From assembly GCF_946886895.1 (NCBI RefSeq), contig NZ_CAMPJO010000005.1, positions 248,001 through 312,000 of the forward strand: DNA of 64,000 nucleotides, in the 5' to 3' direction. This stretch comes from an uncultured Marinobacter sp. Lineage in GTDB: Bacteria; Pseudomonadota; Gammaproteobacteria; Pseudomonadales; Oleiphilaceae. Positions 43,921-52,505 of the stretch are shown here, piece by piece (position 1 is the first letter of the stretch; each line of letters opens with the position of its first letter). The position numbers and the translations under genes are program-made. The notes beneath the pieces are model-generated. The model had not been told where the DNA came from and did no database searches. It saw only the letters and a list, made by a program, of their open reading frames with translations.

Positions 43921-44680
43921 GGTAGAGCACCTGACCAAAATGTTTGGCGGCCTGGCAGCGGTGAACGATGTCTCCGTTGAACTCGAGGCTGGCAAGATCA
44001 ACGCCATTATCGGCCCCAACGGTGCCGGCAAGAGCACTTTCTTCAACCTGATTTCCGGGCTGCACCAGCCCACCTCCGGACGGATCCTGTTCGACGGCGT
44101 GGATGTGACCCGACTGCGCTGCGACAAAGTGGCTCGTCTTGGGGTCGGTCGCACCTTCCAGACCACCAACCTGTTTGAACAGGCGACGGTGCTGGATAAC
44201 CTGATTGTCGGCCACCGGCTGCGTACCCAATCCGGGCTGTGGGACGTGCTGATCAACAGCAAGCGTCTGCAACGGGAAGAAAAAGCCGCCCGGGACAAGG
44301 CCATGGAGGCACTGGAATTCGTCGGGCTCGGGCACGTGGCCGGCAGGTTCATCGCTGACATCACCCAGGAAGAACGCAAGCGGGTGGCCTTTGCCCTGGC
44401 CCTGGCCACCGACCCGAAGATGGTCCTGCTGGATGAGCCGGCGGCCGGGGTCAACCCGGAAGAGACCGTGGCCTTTGCCGGGCTGATGCGCAAGATGGTC
44501 GACAGCGGCCTGACGGTCTGCCTGATTGAACACAAGATGGACATGATCATGAGCCTGGCGGACAACATCATGGTCCTCGACCACGGCGAAAAGATTGCGG
44601 AGGGTACACCGGAGGCCGTTCGCAACAATCCGGCGGTGATCGAAGCCTACCTGGGAGGGGATGAAGATGCTGCAGCTTAA
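43913..44680 (+). CDS. livG: branched-chain-type ABC transporter ATPase LivG
   Basis: ATPase subunit of 255 residues with Walker A GPNGAGKST (about 34-42), Walker B MVLLDEPAAGVNP and the late switch His in CLIEHKMD. The signature motif, normally LSGGQ or LSYGQ, reads DITQEERKR (about 149-157), so the canonical Gly-Gln are missing. Some LivG-like proteins tolerate changes here, but this is an unusual site. It overlaps livM by eight bases and livF by 14 bases. Confidence 0.9.
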   Translation: MLKVEHLTKMFGGLAAVNDVSVELEAGKINAIIGPNGAGKSTFFNLISGLHQPTSGRILFDGVDVTRLRCDKVARLGVGRTFQTTNLFEQATVLDNLIVGHRLRTQSGLWDVLINSKRLQREEKAARDKAMEALEFVGLGHVAGRFIADITQEERKRVAFALALATDPKMVLLDEPAAGVNPEETVAFAGLMRKMVDSGLTVCLIEHKMDMIMSLADNIMVLDHGEKIAEGTPEAVRNNPAVIEAYLGGDEDAAA

Positions 44681-45374
44681 CCACGTCGACGTCTGTTACG
44701 GCAGCTTTAAGGCGCTCACCGATGTCTCGATGACCGTGGACAGCGGTGAGCTGGTGGTTCTGCTGGGGGCCAACGGCGCCGGCAAAACCACCCTGTTCAA
44801 CGCCATCAGCGGGCTGATCCGGCCGGCAGCCGGTGACATCCGTTTTGAGGACACGCAGCTCAATGGCATGAAAGCGAGTGCGGTGGTGGCGCAAGGCGTG
44901 GTGCAGTGCGCCGAGGGCCGCAAGCTGTTCCCGCAGATGACCGTGATGCAGAACCTCATGATGGGCGCCTTCGTGCACCGGCGGGACCGCCAGGGTAACA
45001 AGCAGCGGCTGAACGAGGTGCTGGCTCTGTTCCCGATTCTCGAAGACAAGGCGCAGCAACCGGCGGGCTCGCTGTCTGGTGGTCAGCAGCAGATGGTGGC
45101 CATTGGCCGGGCCCTGATGAGCCGGCCACGGCTGCTGATGCTGGACGAGCCCTCCCTTGGGCTGGCGCCGCTGGTGGTCCGGCAGATGTTCGACACCATT
45201 AAAAAGATCAACAGCCTTGGCACCACGGTGCTGCTGGCTGAGCAGAATGCCTTTGCGGCCCTCAAAATCGCCCACCGGGCCTATGTGATGGAAAACGGTC
45301 GCCTGGTGATGGAGGGTGATCGCGACGCCATGCTGGGTAACGAGCAGGTCCGCAAGGCATACATCGGAGCCTGA
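44667..45374 (+). CDS. livF: branched-chain-type ABC transporter ATPase LivF
   Basis: Second ATPase, 235 residues, with Walker A GANGAGKTT, a normal signature LSGGQQQMVAIGRAL and Walker B LLMLDEPSLGLAP. Together with the altered signature of LivG this gives an asymmetric ATPase pair with one canonical and one degenerate site. The ATG at 44667 is preferred to 44661 because GGGAGGGG lies directly before the latter, too close to serve it. Confidence 0.92.
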   Translation: MLQLNHVDVCYGSFKALTDVSMTVDSGELVVLLGANGAGKTTLFNAISGLIRPAAGDIRFEDTQLNGMKASAVVAQGVVQCAEGRKLFPQMTVMQNLMMGAFVHRRDRQGNKQRLNEVLALFPILEDKAQQPAGSLSGGQQQMVAIGRALMSRPRLLMLDEPSLGLAPLVVRQMFDTIKKINSLGTTVLLAEQNAFAALKIAHRAYVMENGRLVMEGDRDAMLGNEQVRKAYIGA

Positions 45375-45423
45375 TCGCTCCGGACACGGATCCACGAAGA
45401 GCGCAACCAACCAGGAGACAACA

Positions 45424-46572
45424 ATGACAATAGTGAAAACACTGGCAAAGACCGTCGCGGCGGCCACCCTCGGAATGACCGTGAGCACCGGCGTGCTGGC
45501 GGGTGAGGTGAACGTTGGCTTTACCGGCCCGCTGAGTGGCGGGGCGGCCTCCTACGGCGAAAATGTTCTGTCTGGCCTGCGCATGGCGGTTGAGGAAATC
45601 AACGCCAGCGGCGGCTTCGACCTTAACGGCGAGAAAACCACCGTGAATCTGGTGGCCCTGGATGACCGCTACTCGCCAGCCCAGGCGGCCACCAACGCCA
45701 AACGGCTGACTCAGGAATCCAACGTTCCGGCCATTTTCGTGCCCCACTCGGGCGGCGTCTTTGCCCTGCAGGAATTCAATGAAGAGGACGATTTCCTGAT
45801 CATGGCCTACACCAGCGTGCCCTCCGTCACCCAGAAGGGTAACGGGCTGATCCTGAGAATTCCGCCCACCTTTGACGGTTACGTTCGCGCCTTTACCGAT
45901 TATGCCCTCGACAACCTGGGTAACACCCTGGGTATGGCCGGCGCCACCCACGAATACGCCAAGATCTGGGCTTCGATGATCGAAAAAGAGTGGAAAGCCA
46001 AGGGTGGCAAAGTCGTGGCCAACAACCCCATGGACTACAACAAGTCCGCCGACTTCTTCACCGGCGTCAGCCGCATCATCGCCGAGGACCCCGATGTCAT
46101 GTTCGTGGGCGGTGCCTCCGAACCCACAGGGCTGGTGGTGCAGCAGGCCCGTCAGATGGGCTTTGACGGTGGCTTTATTGTCATGGACCAGGCCAAGATC
46201 GACGAAGTGGCCCGGATTGCCGGCGGCATGGATATGGTGGAAGGCGCGGTGGGCGTTGTCCCCCTGAGCGTTTATGACACCGAAGCGGCCCAGGACTTCC
46301 TCAAGCGCTACGAACAGAAGTACGGCAAGGCGGCAGGCTCCGAAGCGGCCTACAACTACCTCGCCATGCACGCCCTGGTGGCGGCCATGGATGCCACCGA
46401 ATCCACCGATCCAACGGTGATCCGCGCGGCGATGGATGAGGCACTCAAGAACCTGCCGGCCAGCCAGAACCCCTACCAGGTAACCGAGATCACCGAGGAC
46501 GGCGGCTTCGTTACCGAGACCACTCTGGCGGTGGTGAAGGATGGCAAGATTGTGCGGGAGAAGATCGAGTAA
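45424..46572 (+). CDS. livK: branched-chain-type ABC transporter substrate-binding protein
   Basis: Periplasmic binding protein of the Leu/Ile/Val-binding family, 382 residues with a signal peptide ending near GVLAGEV. The mature protein begins NVGFTGPLSGGAASYGEN, the typical first strand and ligand loop. This type also binds aromatic acids, amides or other carboxylates, so the ligand is open. The ATG at 45424 follows AGGAGA. It closes the liv operon and is followed by a strong terminator. Confidence 0.92.
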   Translation: MTIVKTLAKTVAAATLGMTVSTGVLAGEVNVGFTGPLSGGAASYGENVLSGLRMAVEEINASGGFDLNGEKTTVNLVALDDRYSPAQAATNAKRLTQESNVPAIFVPHSGGVFALQEFNEEDDFLIMAYTSVPSVTQKGNGLILRIPPTFDGYVRAFTDYALDNLGNTLGMAGATHEYAKIWASMIEKEWKAKGGKVVANNPMDYNKSADFFTGVSRIIAEDPDVMFVGGASEPTGLVVQQARQMGFDGGFIVMDQAKIDEVARIAGGMDMVEGAVGVVPLSVYDTEAAQDFLKRYEQKYGKAAGSEAAYNYLAMHALVAAMDATESTDPTVIRAAMDEALKNLPASQNPYQVTEITEDGGFVTETTLAVVKDGKIVREKIE

Positions 46573-46593
46573 CCCGGTGGTTGATACCCGCCA

Positions 46594-46629
46594 ACATCAA
46601 AAAAGGGGCTTCGGCCCCTTTTTTGATGT
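46594..46629. terminator. bidirectional intrinsic terminator after livK
   Basis: A GGGGC-TTCG-GCCCC hairpin flanked by A6 and T6 within a longer perfect palindrome (ACATC ... GATGT). It lies 22 bases after livK and serves the convergent MaoC gene equally well. Confidence 0.9.
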
Positions 46630-46678
46630 GCGCATGGCGTGAAACTGAGACGTGCCGGTGTATCAGCCCGTTGTTGCC

Positions 46679-47137
46679 TCAGGCGCGCACGTACATCACC
46701 AGATTTTCCGCCACGCACGCCGGCTTGTTCTCACCCCGGATTTCCACCGTGGTGCGATAGGTGGCCATGGTGCGTTGATCGTCCACCCGGGCCACGTCCA
46801 GCAGTTCCATGGTGCTCCGAATGGCCGAGCCGGACGTCACGGCGGCGGGGAAACGCAGCTTGTTCAGCCCGTAATTGATGCTGGCGCTCTTGCCCTGCAC
46901 GTCAATGATCTGCTGATTCAGCAGTGGAATCAGCGATGCGGTCAAAAATCCGTGCGCCACCGTGCTTTTCCAGGGCGACTCACGCCTCGCCCGCTCCACA
47001 TCCAGATGAATCCACTGGTGATCGCCAGTGGCGTCCGCGAAGGCCTGAATCATCTCCTGGGTGACCGTTTTCCAGGGACTGTGACCGATGATCTTGCCTT
47101 GAAGGCTTTCCAGGTTATTCAGGTCAATCGACAGCAT
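46679..47137 (-). CDS. MaoC-like (R)-specific enoyl-CoA hydratase
   Basis: A 152-residue hotdog-fold protein with the hydratase motif FADATGDHQWIHLD, in which the Asp and His are the catalytic pair, followed by VAHGFLTASLI. It should hydrate an enoyl-CoA formed by the acyl-CoA dehydrogenases encoded upstream in the same operon. It is the last gene of a four-gene minus-strand operon, 27 bases after the aldolase-family gene. Confidence 0.9.
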   Translation of the reverse strand: MLSIDLNNLESLQGKIIGHSPWKTVTQEMIQAFADATGDHQWIHLDVERARRESPWKSTVAHGFLTASLIPLLNQQIIDVQGKSASINYGLNKLRFPAAVTSGSAIRSTMELLDVARVDDQRTMATYRTTVEIRGENKPACVAENLVMYVRA

Positions 47138-47164
47138 GGCGCACCAAGTCCAAGTCCAAAGTGA

Positions 47165-47926
47165 TCACACCGCGTACCCGGGATTCTTGCTGTCCAGAAG
47201 CCGGATCAGCGCCGGCCAGGTCAGCTTCGCGGCCATGCCCAGTTGCTGCGATTGCTCGGCCGTGGTGCGAATGGCCTGTTCTGAAGGCATGCAGGTGGGC
47301 CCGCAGCTCTGGGCCTTCACCTGAATTTCACAGGCCTTCATCAGGAAGTACAGATAGGTGAAGGTCTCCGGTACATCCTTGCCCGCCGTCAGCACGCCGT
47401 GGTTACGCAGCATCATCATGGACTTGTCACCCAGGTCCCGGATCAGCCGTTCGCGCTCGTCCAGATTCAGGGCCACGCCCTCGTAATCGTGGTAACTGAG
47501 GTGGTCGAGGCACAGCATGGCGGTCTGGCTGAGGGGCAGCAGGCCATCCCGGTGAGCGGATACCGCCACACCATCGGGAGCGTGCAGGTGCATCACTGCG
47601 CCCGCGTCGTCACGGCCCATATGGATCGCACTGTGGATGGTGAAACCGGCGGGATTAACCCGGCCAAGGCCGGTGGCCTCCACCACCTGGCCCTCGCGGT
47701 CCACCTTCACCAGCGACGACGCGGTGATCTCATGGAACAACAAACCGTAAGGGTTGATCAGGAAATGGTGCTCCGGCCCGGGCACCCGGGCCGACAGGTG
47801 GGTAAACACCAGGTCATCCCAGCCGAACAGCGCCACCAGCCGGTAGGCGGCGGCGAGTTCGGTGCGCACGTGCCATTCCGCCCTGTTCCGGTCGTCCTGT
47901 TCAGGGATCGCGTTTTTGGTCGTCAT
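47165..47926 (-). CDS. class II aldolase/adducin family protein
   Basis: A 253-residue protein of the class II aldolase/adducin fold. The metal-binding histidines are visible in VMHLHAPDGVAVSAH and in LRNHGVLTAG. These enzymes cleave or epimerise sugar phosphates, or decarboxylate; some homologues occur in acyl-CoA and aromatic pathways without assigned function. The start at 47926 is preferred to 47938 because GGAG lies six bases before it. It sits between acyl-CoA dehydrogenase and MaoC genes, suggesting a carbon-carbon bond cleavage step. Confidence 0.87.
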   Translation of the reverse strand: MTTKNAIPEQDDRNRAEWHVRTELAAAYRLVALFGWDDLVFTHLSARVPGPEHHFLINPYGLLFHEITASSLVKVDREGQVVEATGLGRVNPAGFTIHSAIHMGRDDAGAVMHLHAPDGVAVSAHRDGLLPLSQTAMLCLDHLSYHDYEGVALNLDERERLIRDLGDKSMMMLRNHGVLTAGKDVPETFTYLYFLMKACEIQVKAQSCGPTCMPSEQAIRTTAEQSQQLGMAAKLTWPALIRLLDSKNPGYAV

Positions 47927-47970
47927 GTCCGACTCCATGGGCAGACCAGGGGCCTGCCGGTTGCTCGACG

Positions 47971-49113
47971 TTAACTGGCCTGCAGCAGGGCCGCGTAGCG
48001 TTCCAGGTGGACATCGTCATCGCCCAGCTGATGGTTGATCATGATCAGACGCTTGGCGTAGTGCGCGAAGTTGTACTCCCAGGTCATGCCGATGCCTCCA
48101 TGGGACTGGATGCCGTTCTCGGAGATGAACTGGCCGCTGCGGCCAATCACGTTCTTGGCGGCGGCCAGGATGCGACGGCGTTCATCGCTCTGTTCCTGAT
48201 CCGCCACGCTGGCAGCCAGAATGGCCATGGAGCGGGCCTGCTCCAGTTCCGACATCATGTCCACCATGCGGTGCTGGAGCACCTGGAACCGGCCAATGGG
48301 CACGCCAAACTGCTTGCGCTGTTTAAGGTAGTCCAGGGTCAGGTCGTTGGCCACTTCCATGACGCCCACGGCTTCCGCGCACAGGGCGGCGATGGCGCGG
48401 CCGGTCTGATATTCGATCGCCGTGGCGGCCTGGCCTTCGTCGCCGAGCAGGGCGTCGGCACCCACCTGGACGTCGGTCAGGGTGATGTCACAACCTTTCG
48501 AACCGTCGATGGTCGGGTAGGCGCGGCGCTCAACGCCGGCGGTGTCCGGGCTCAGGGCAAACAGGCTGATGCCGTTGGCCTCCCGGCTGTCACCAGACGT
48601 GCGGGCAGACACGATGATCAGGTCGGCGCAGTGGCCACCGATGACCACCGCCTTGCGGCCATTCAGTACATAACCCTCATCGTTCTTGTCGGCGCGGGTT
48701 TCCACGTCATTCAGGTCATAGAAGCTCTGGGGCTCCTGCAGGCCCACGGCGGCTTTCAGTTCGCCGCTGGCGATACCGGCCAGCCAGGTTTCTTTCTGCG
48801 TGTCATTGCCGGCCTGGCCGATCAGGCCGCCACCGAGAATGACGGACTGCAGGTACGGCTCCAGGCACAGGCCGCGGCCCAGTTCCGTCATCACTAACTG
48901 AACTTCCACGCCGCCACCGCCAAAGCCGCCCAGTTCCTCGGAGAAGGGCACGGCGGTCAGGCCCAGCTCGCTGAGCTGCTGCCAGAAACCGGCACTGAAG
49001 CCCAGTTCGGTCTCGCTGAACTCCAGGCGCTTTTCAAAACTGTATTCACCGCGCACCAGGCGGGCCACGGTGTCCTGCAGCATCTGCTGCTCTTCGTTGA
49101 GTCGGAAATCCAT
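47971..49113 (-). CDS. acyl-CoA dehydrogenase, second subunit type
   Basis: A 380-residue FAD-dependent acyl-CoA dehydrogenase beginning MDFRLNEEQQMLQDTVARL, with GEDGQAATAIE-like mid region, RKQFGVPIGRFQVLQHR and IQSHGGIGMTWEYN near the C terminus. It is shorter and more divergent than the partner encoded immediately upstream. Adjacent pairs of this kind often form heteromeric enzymes, as known for steroid and bile-acid side-chain dehydrogenases. The ATG at 49113 has a strong AAGGAGG site. Confidence 0.88.
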   Translation of the reverse strand: MDFRLNEEQQMLQDTVARLVRGEYSFEKRLEFSETELGFSAGFWQQLSELGLTAVPFSEELGGFGGGGVEVQLVMTELGRGLCLEPYLQSVILGGGLIGQAGNDTQKETWLAGIASGELKAAVGLQEPQSFYDLNDVETRADKNDEGYVLNGRKAVVIGGHCADLIIVSARTSGDSREANGISLFALSPDTAGVERRAYPTIDGSKGCDITLTDVQVGADALLGDEGQAATAIEYQTGRAIAALCAEAVGVMEVANDLTLDYLKQRKQFGVPIGRFQVLQHRMVDMMSELEQARSMAILAASVADQEQSDERRRILAAAKNVIGRSGQFISENGIQSHGGIGMTWEYNFAHYAKRLIMINHQLGDDDVHLERYAALLQAS

Positions 49114-49123
49114 GGTCGCCTCC

Positions 49124-50320
49124 TTAAAGCCCGAGAATCATTTTCGACACGATGTTTTTCTGGATCTCGTTGGATCCGCCGAAAATCGACAGCTTGCGGT
49201 TGTTGAAGTACTGGGCCGAAAGCGGCGCGGCGTTTTCATCGGACAGGAATTCACCGTCGTAATCCAGGTCCAGCTCTTCTTCCACGAAGGGCAGGGCGTA
49301 AGGCCCGATGGCCCGGCGGGCGAGGTCGTTAATGGTCTGCCGGATTTCAGTGCCACGCACTTTCAGCATGGAGCTTTCCGCGCCGGGCATACCACCGCCT
49401 TCCACCGAGGCGATAATCCGCAGGTTGCTGATGCCGGCGGCCATCAGGTCGATTTCCACCTGGGCGATGCGCTGGCTGAAGGAGGCATCCTCGATCAGCG
49501 GCCGGCCATTCTTGAGCCGGCGTGAGGCCAGCTCCTTCAAGTGGCTCAGTGCTGCCTTGGAAATGCCGATGCCGGCCAGGCCGGTGCGCTCGTAGGTCAG
49601 CAGGTACTTGGCGTAGGTCCAGCCCTTGTCTTCTTCCCCGACGAGGTTTTCCACCGGCACCTTCACGTCTTCGAAGAACACTTCGTTGACTTCGCGTTCG
49701 CCATCCAGGGTGATGATCGGGCGCACGGTGATGCCCGGGGTGTTCATGTCGATCAGCAGGAAGGAAATGCCTTCCTGGTTCTTGACCTCGGTGTTGGTGC
49801 GCACCAGGCAGAAAATCATGTTGGCGTGCTGGCCCAGGGTGGTCCAGGTTTTCTGGCCATTCACTATGTAGTGGTCGCCATCACGCACCGCGCGGGTTTT
49901 CAGCGAAGCAAGGTCCGAGCCGGCGCCGGGCTCGGAATACCCCTGGCACCACCAGTCCTCGCCGCTCAGGATACGCGGCAGATACCGCTGCTTCTGCTCC
50001 TCGGTGCCGAACTTGATGATCACCGGCGCCACCATGTTCACACCAAAGGGGATCGAGCGGGGTACGCCGTACCGGCAGGACTCTTCGTCCCAGATGTGCT
50101 TCTGCACCGGTGTCCATTTCACCCCGCCGTATTCCTCCGGCCAGTGGGTGGCATACCAGCCCTGTTTGCAGAGGATCTTCTGCCAGCGCTGATGGTCTTC
50201 TTTGCTCAGGCGGCGGAAGCCCTTCACTTTGGCGGCAAGATCCGCCGGCAGCTTGTCATCAAGGAAGGCGCGCACCTCGTCGCGGAAGGCGAGCTCCTCG
50301 GCGGTGTAGTTCATGTTCAT
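49124..50320 (-). CDS. acyl-CoA dehydrogenase, first subunit type
   Basis: A 398-residue acyl-CoA dehydrogenase beginning MNMNYTAEELAFRDEVRAFL. It has the GYSEPGAGSDLASLKT flavin-loop motif and ends FGGSNEIQKNIVSKMILGL, which is the usual C terminus of the family. With the gene 10 bases downstream it forms a likely two-subunit FadE-type pair. It is the first gene of the minus-strand operon; GAGG lies seven bases before the ATG. Substrate could be a branched, cyclic or steroid-derived CoA ester. Confidence 0.9.
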   Translation of the reverse strand: MNMNYTAEELAFRDEVRAFLDDKLPADLAAKVKGFRRLSKEDHQRWQKILCKQGWYATHWPEEYGGVKWTPVQKHIWDEESCRYGVPRSIPFGVNMVAPVIIKFGTEEQKQRYLPRILSGEDWWCQGYSEPGAGSDLASLKTRAVRDGDHYIVNGQKTWTTLGQHANMIFCLVRTNTEVKNQEGISFLLIDMNTPGITVRPIITLDGEREVNEVFFEDVKVPVENLVGEEDKGWTYAKYLLTYERTGLAGIGISKAALSHLKELASRRLKNGRPLIEDASFSQRIAQVEIDLMAAGISNLRIIASVEGGGMPGAESSMLKVRGTEIRQTINDLARRAIGPYALPFVEEELDLDYDGEFLSDENAAPLSAQYFNNRKLSIFGGSNEIQKNIVSKMILGL

Positions 50321-50340
50321 GGCTTAACCTCTGTTTGCTT

Positions 50341-50378
50341 CACAGCGAAAATATATACCGCATAGCAGAATTACTCAA
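50341..50378 (-). promoter_or_regulatory. promoter and candidate operator of the acyl-CoA dehydrogenase operon
   Basis: On the minus strand TTGAGT (50373-50378), a 17-base spacer and TATATT (50350-50355) precede the ATG at 50320 by about 30 bases. Copies of the local motif, CACAGCGAAA (50341-50350) and CGCATAGCAGAAT (50359-50371), overlap the start region and the spacer, where a repressor could block transcription. Confidence 0.5.
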
Positions 50379-50469
50379 TGATCCTTGAAGATCTTGTGCC
50401 CTGTCAATGGCAGTGAAACAAGAAAACACAGAGTAATTACGACTTTCATCAAAATTTGGTTTCATGAAC

Positions 50470-50563
50470 TTGTTGATCGAAAAGTCATCGTCTATATTCG
50501 TGATCACGGAAGCTGGTACTGCTAGGCGGAATTTAAAATAACAACAATACCGCAGAGCGAAAC
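50470..50563 (+). promoter_or_regulatory. candidate promoter region of the DcaP-like porin gene
   Basis: TTGTTG (50470-50475), a 17-base spacer and TATATT (50493-50498) form a plausible promoter. CCGCAGAGCGAAAC (50550-50563) lies downstream of it in the leader and nearly matches the site before livH. The whole gap 50321-50660 (340 bases) holds no gene; it is AT-rich and carries promoters for both directions. Confidence 0.4.
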
Positions 50564-50660
50564 TAGACCGTTAACCAGGTTAGTTTGGATTGGTACAGGC
50601 AGTGCCAGCCGCCGGAGAGGAACAACAAAGACACCAACCAACTCCGTTACGAGGACAGAC

Positions 50661-51986
50661 ATGACAACAACAATACGCCCAAAAACGAGCCCCCTGGCTC
50701 GCGCCCTGACCCTGGCCAGCCTGACCATGGTCGTCCTGGGCCCGGTGAATGCCCAGGCTCAAAACCCGTCGGAACTGGATCAGCTTCGCCAGCGAGTGGA
50801 GATGCTGGAAAGCAAACTTGAGAATGCGGTATCCACGGCGCCGGAACTCCAGGAAGACAATACCTACCTGCTGCGGGATGGTGATGGCATCAAGATTGGT
50901 GACACCACGATTTCGTTCGGTGGCTTCGTCAAGGCCGATGCCATTTTCGGTTCTAACGGCAATGGCAGCCTGAACGGATACAGTGTGGGCCTGCCCAGAA
51001 CGTTCGCCAAGGCGGCAAAGTCCGGGAAAAGTGACTGGAAGACCGGCTTTTCCGCCCGGGAATCCCGGATCAGCATTGGTACCCGCACCGATGATGTGGC
51101 CGGCCACACCCTGACGACCTACATCGAGATGGACTTCAATCAGGATCTCAACGACGGTTTCAGTGAGACCGGAAATGAAATTGTCTCCAACAGCTACGCC
51201 CCGCGCCTGCGCCAGGCCTATGGCTCCTGGAACAACTGGGACTTCGGCCAGACTTACACCACTTTCACTGATCTGGCCGCCATGCCCGAGATTCTGGACC
51301 AGGGCAAACACGCGGCCTTTATCTACGCAAGCCAGCCCCAGATCCGTTACAACCTGGCGGCGCCGGGCGGCAAGCTGATGGTGTCGCTGGAAAACCCGGA
51401 AGACGGCTACTACGGGAACTCCTACGACGACCAGACCTACCCCGATCTTGCGGTGCGTTATCAGTTGCGTAGCAAGCTGGGCCTGTACTCCATTGCCGGG
51501 CTGGTTCGGCATTTCGAGGACGATGCGGCGGATCAGACCGAAACCGACGGAGCAGTCTCCCTGAGTGCCCGCATTCCCACCGTCGGGCGTGACGATCTGC
51601 GCCTGCAGTATAGCTATGGCGCGCTCGGGCGCTACATGGGGCTGCTGAGCTATCCCGATGTGGATCTGGCCGCTCTGGCCGGCGGTCAGGTGGAGCCGCT
51701 GAGAACCTTTGGTGCCACGGCAGCCTACCGGCACTTCTGGGCTCCGGCCTGGCGCAGCACCCTGTCGGTCTCCCATACCGAAATCGTGGATGATCTGAGC
51801 TCACCGCCAGGCGGCACGCTGAGCTACTTCGACACGTCCAGTTCGGTGCACGCCAACCTGCTGTGGTCGGCGCACCCCAACCTGACCCTGGGCCTGGAAT
51901 ACGCCTACTGGGACTTTGGCGAAATCGCCACCGCCGGCAGCGAGCAGTATGAAGAGGTGATTGCCTCCGCCAAGCTGAGCTTCTGA
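50661..51986 (+). CDS. DcaP-like outer-membrane porin
   Basis: A 441-residue outer-membrane channel. It has a signal peptide ending near VNAQAQ, a short coiled coil (ELDQLRQRVEMLESKLENA) that in DcaP proteins trimerises in the periplasm, then a beta-rich barrel domain starting at about residue 75 (ISFGGFVKADAIF) and ending in the Phe of KLSF expected for barrel insertion. DcaP-type channels pass dicarboxylates and other organic acids. It is transcribed divergently from the acyl-CoA dehydrogenase operon and shares an upstream motif with it, which fits uptake of an acid substrate. Confidence 0.9.
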   Translation: MTTTIRPKTSPLARALTLASLTMVVLGPVNAQAQNPSELDQLRQRVEMLESKLENAVSTAPELQEDNTYLLRDGDGIKIGDTTISFGGFVKADAIFGSNGNGSLNGYSVGLPRTFAKAAKSGKSDWKTGFSARESRISIGTRTDDVAGHTLTTYIEMDFNQDLNDGFSETGNEIVSNSYAPRLRQAYGSWNNWDFGQTYTTFTDLAAMPEILDQGKHAAFIYASQPQIRYNLAAPGGKLMVSLENPEDGYYGNSYDDQTYPDLAVRYQLRSKLGLYSIAGLVRHFEDDAADQTETDGAVSLSARIPTVGRDDLRLQYSYGALGRYMGLLSYPDVDLAALAGGQVEPLRTFGATAAYRHFWAPAWRSTLSVSHTEIVDDLSSPPGGTLSYFDTSSSVHANLLWSAHPNLTLGLEYAYWDFGEIATAGSEQYEEVIASAKLSF

Positions 51987-52094
51987 TCAGGCCCCGGTAT
52001 GCCTTGATAATCATCAACATTCACCTTTGATGCACCCCCGGGTTGTGGTAGAAGTAGAGTCGAATGCTTAACGTAATGCCTTGAAGGCTGGTAC

Positions 52095-52421
52095 ATGACT
52101 CGAACGCCACCACTGCAAACCGCTAGCCGTCTGTGTCTGACGTTGCTGATGGCGTTGGCGTTTTTTACCTGGGGGGCGTCCGGGGTTTCGGCGCCGGCAC
52201 TGGACCAGCAGTTTGATGAACCTGGCTCCTTCTCGGTGGCACTGGTTCACGGGTCTGGTGATTCCTCGTCGCCGGAACCGGGCGCATTTAACACCCATGT
52301 CCCGGGCTTTCCTCTGGACACCGCGCTGTCCACCTGTTCACCCAGCCTGTTTTTCGTTGAGCCCCCGGCCCGTTTCCTCAGCTATCCGGCTATGCCACAA
52401 GGCCCCCCTGTCCTCGTCTGA
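52095..52421 (+). CDS. small secreted protein of unknown function
   Basis: A 108-residue protein I do not recognise. It starts with a clear signal peptide (LCLTLLMALAFFTWGASGVSA) and has a mature part rich in Pro, Ser and Gly without obvious domains. AAGG lies seven bases before the ATG. It could be a periplasmic accessory protein, or a leader for the CBS gene that follows by 84 bases. The evidence for a real gene is the signal peptide and ribosome binding site only. Confidence 0.5.
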   Translation: MTRTPPLQTASRLCLTLLMALAFFTWGASGVSAPALDQQFDEPGSFSVALVHGSGDSSSPEPGAFNTHVPGFPLDTALSTCSPSLFFVEPPARFLSYPAMPQGPPVLV

Positions 52422-52505
52422 ACGCCGTCCAGGTATATCGCATGCTGTCCGACCGTGAGTTATCACGAGGGCCATGCAGGATTTTCGGAATCAACGAGGT
52501 TCATC

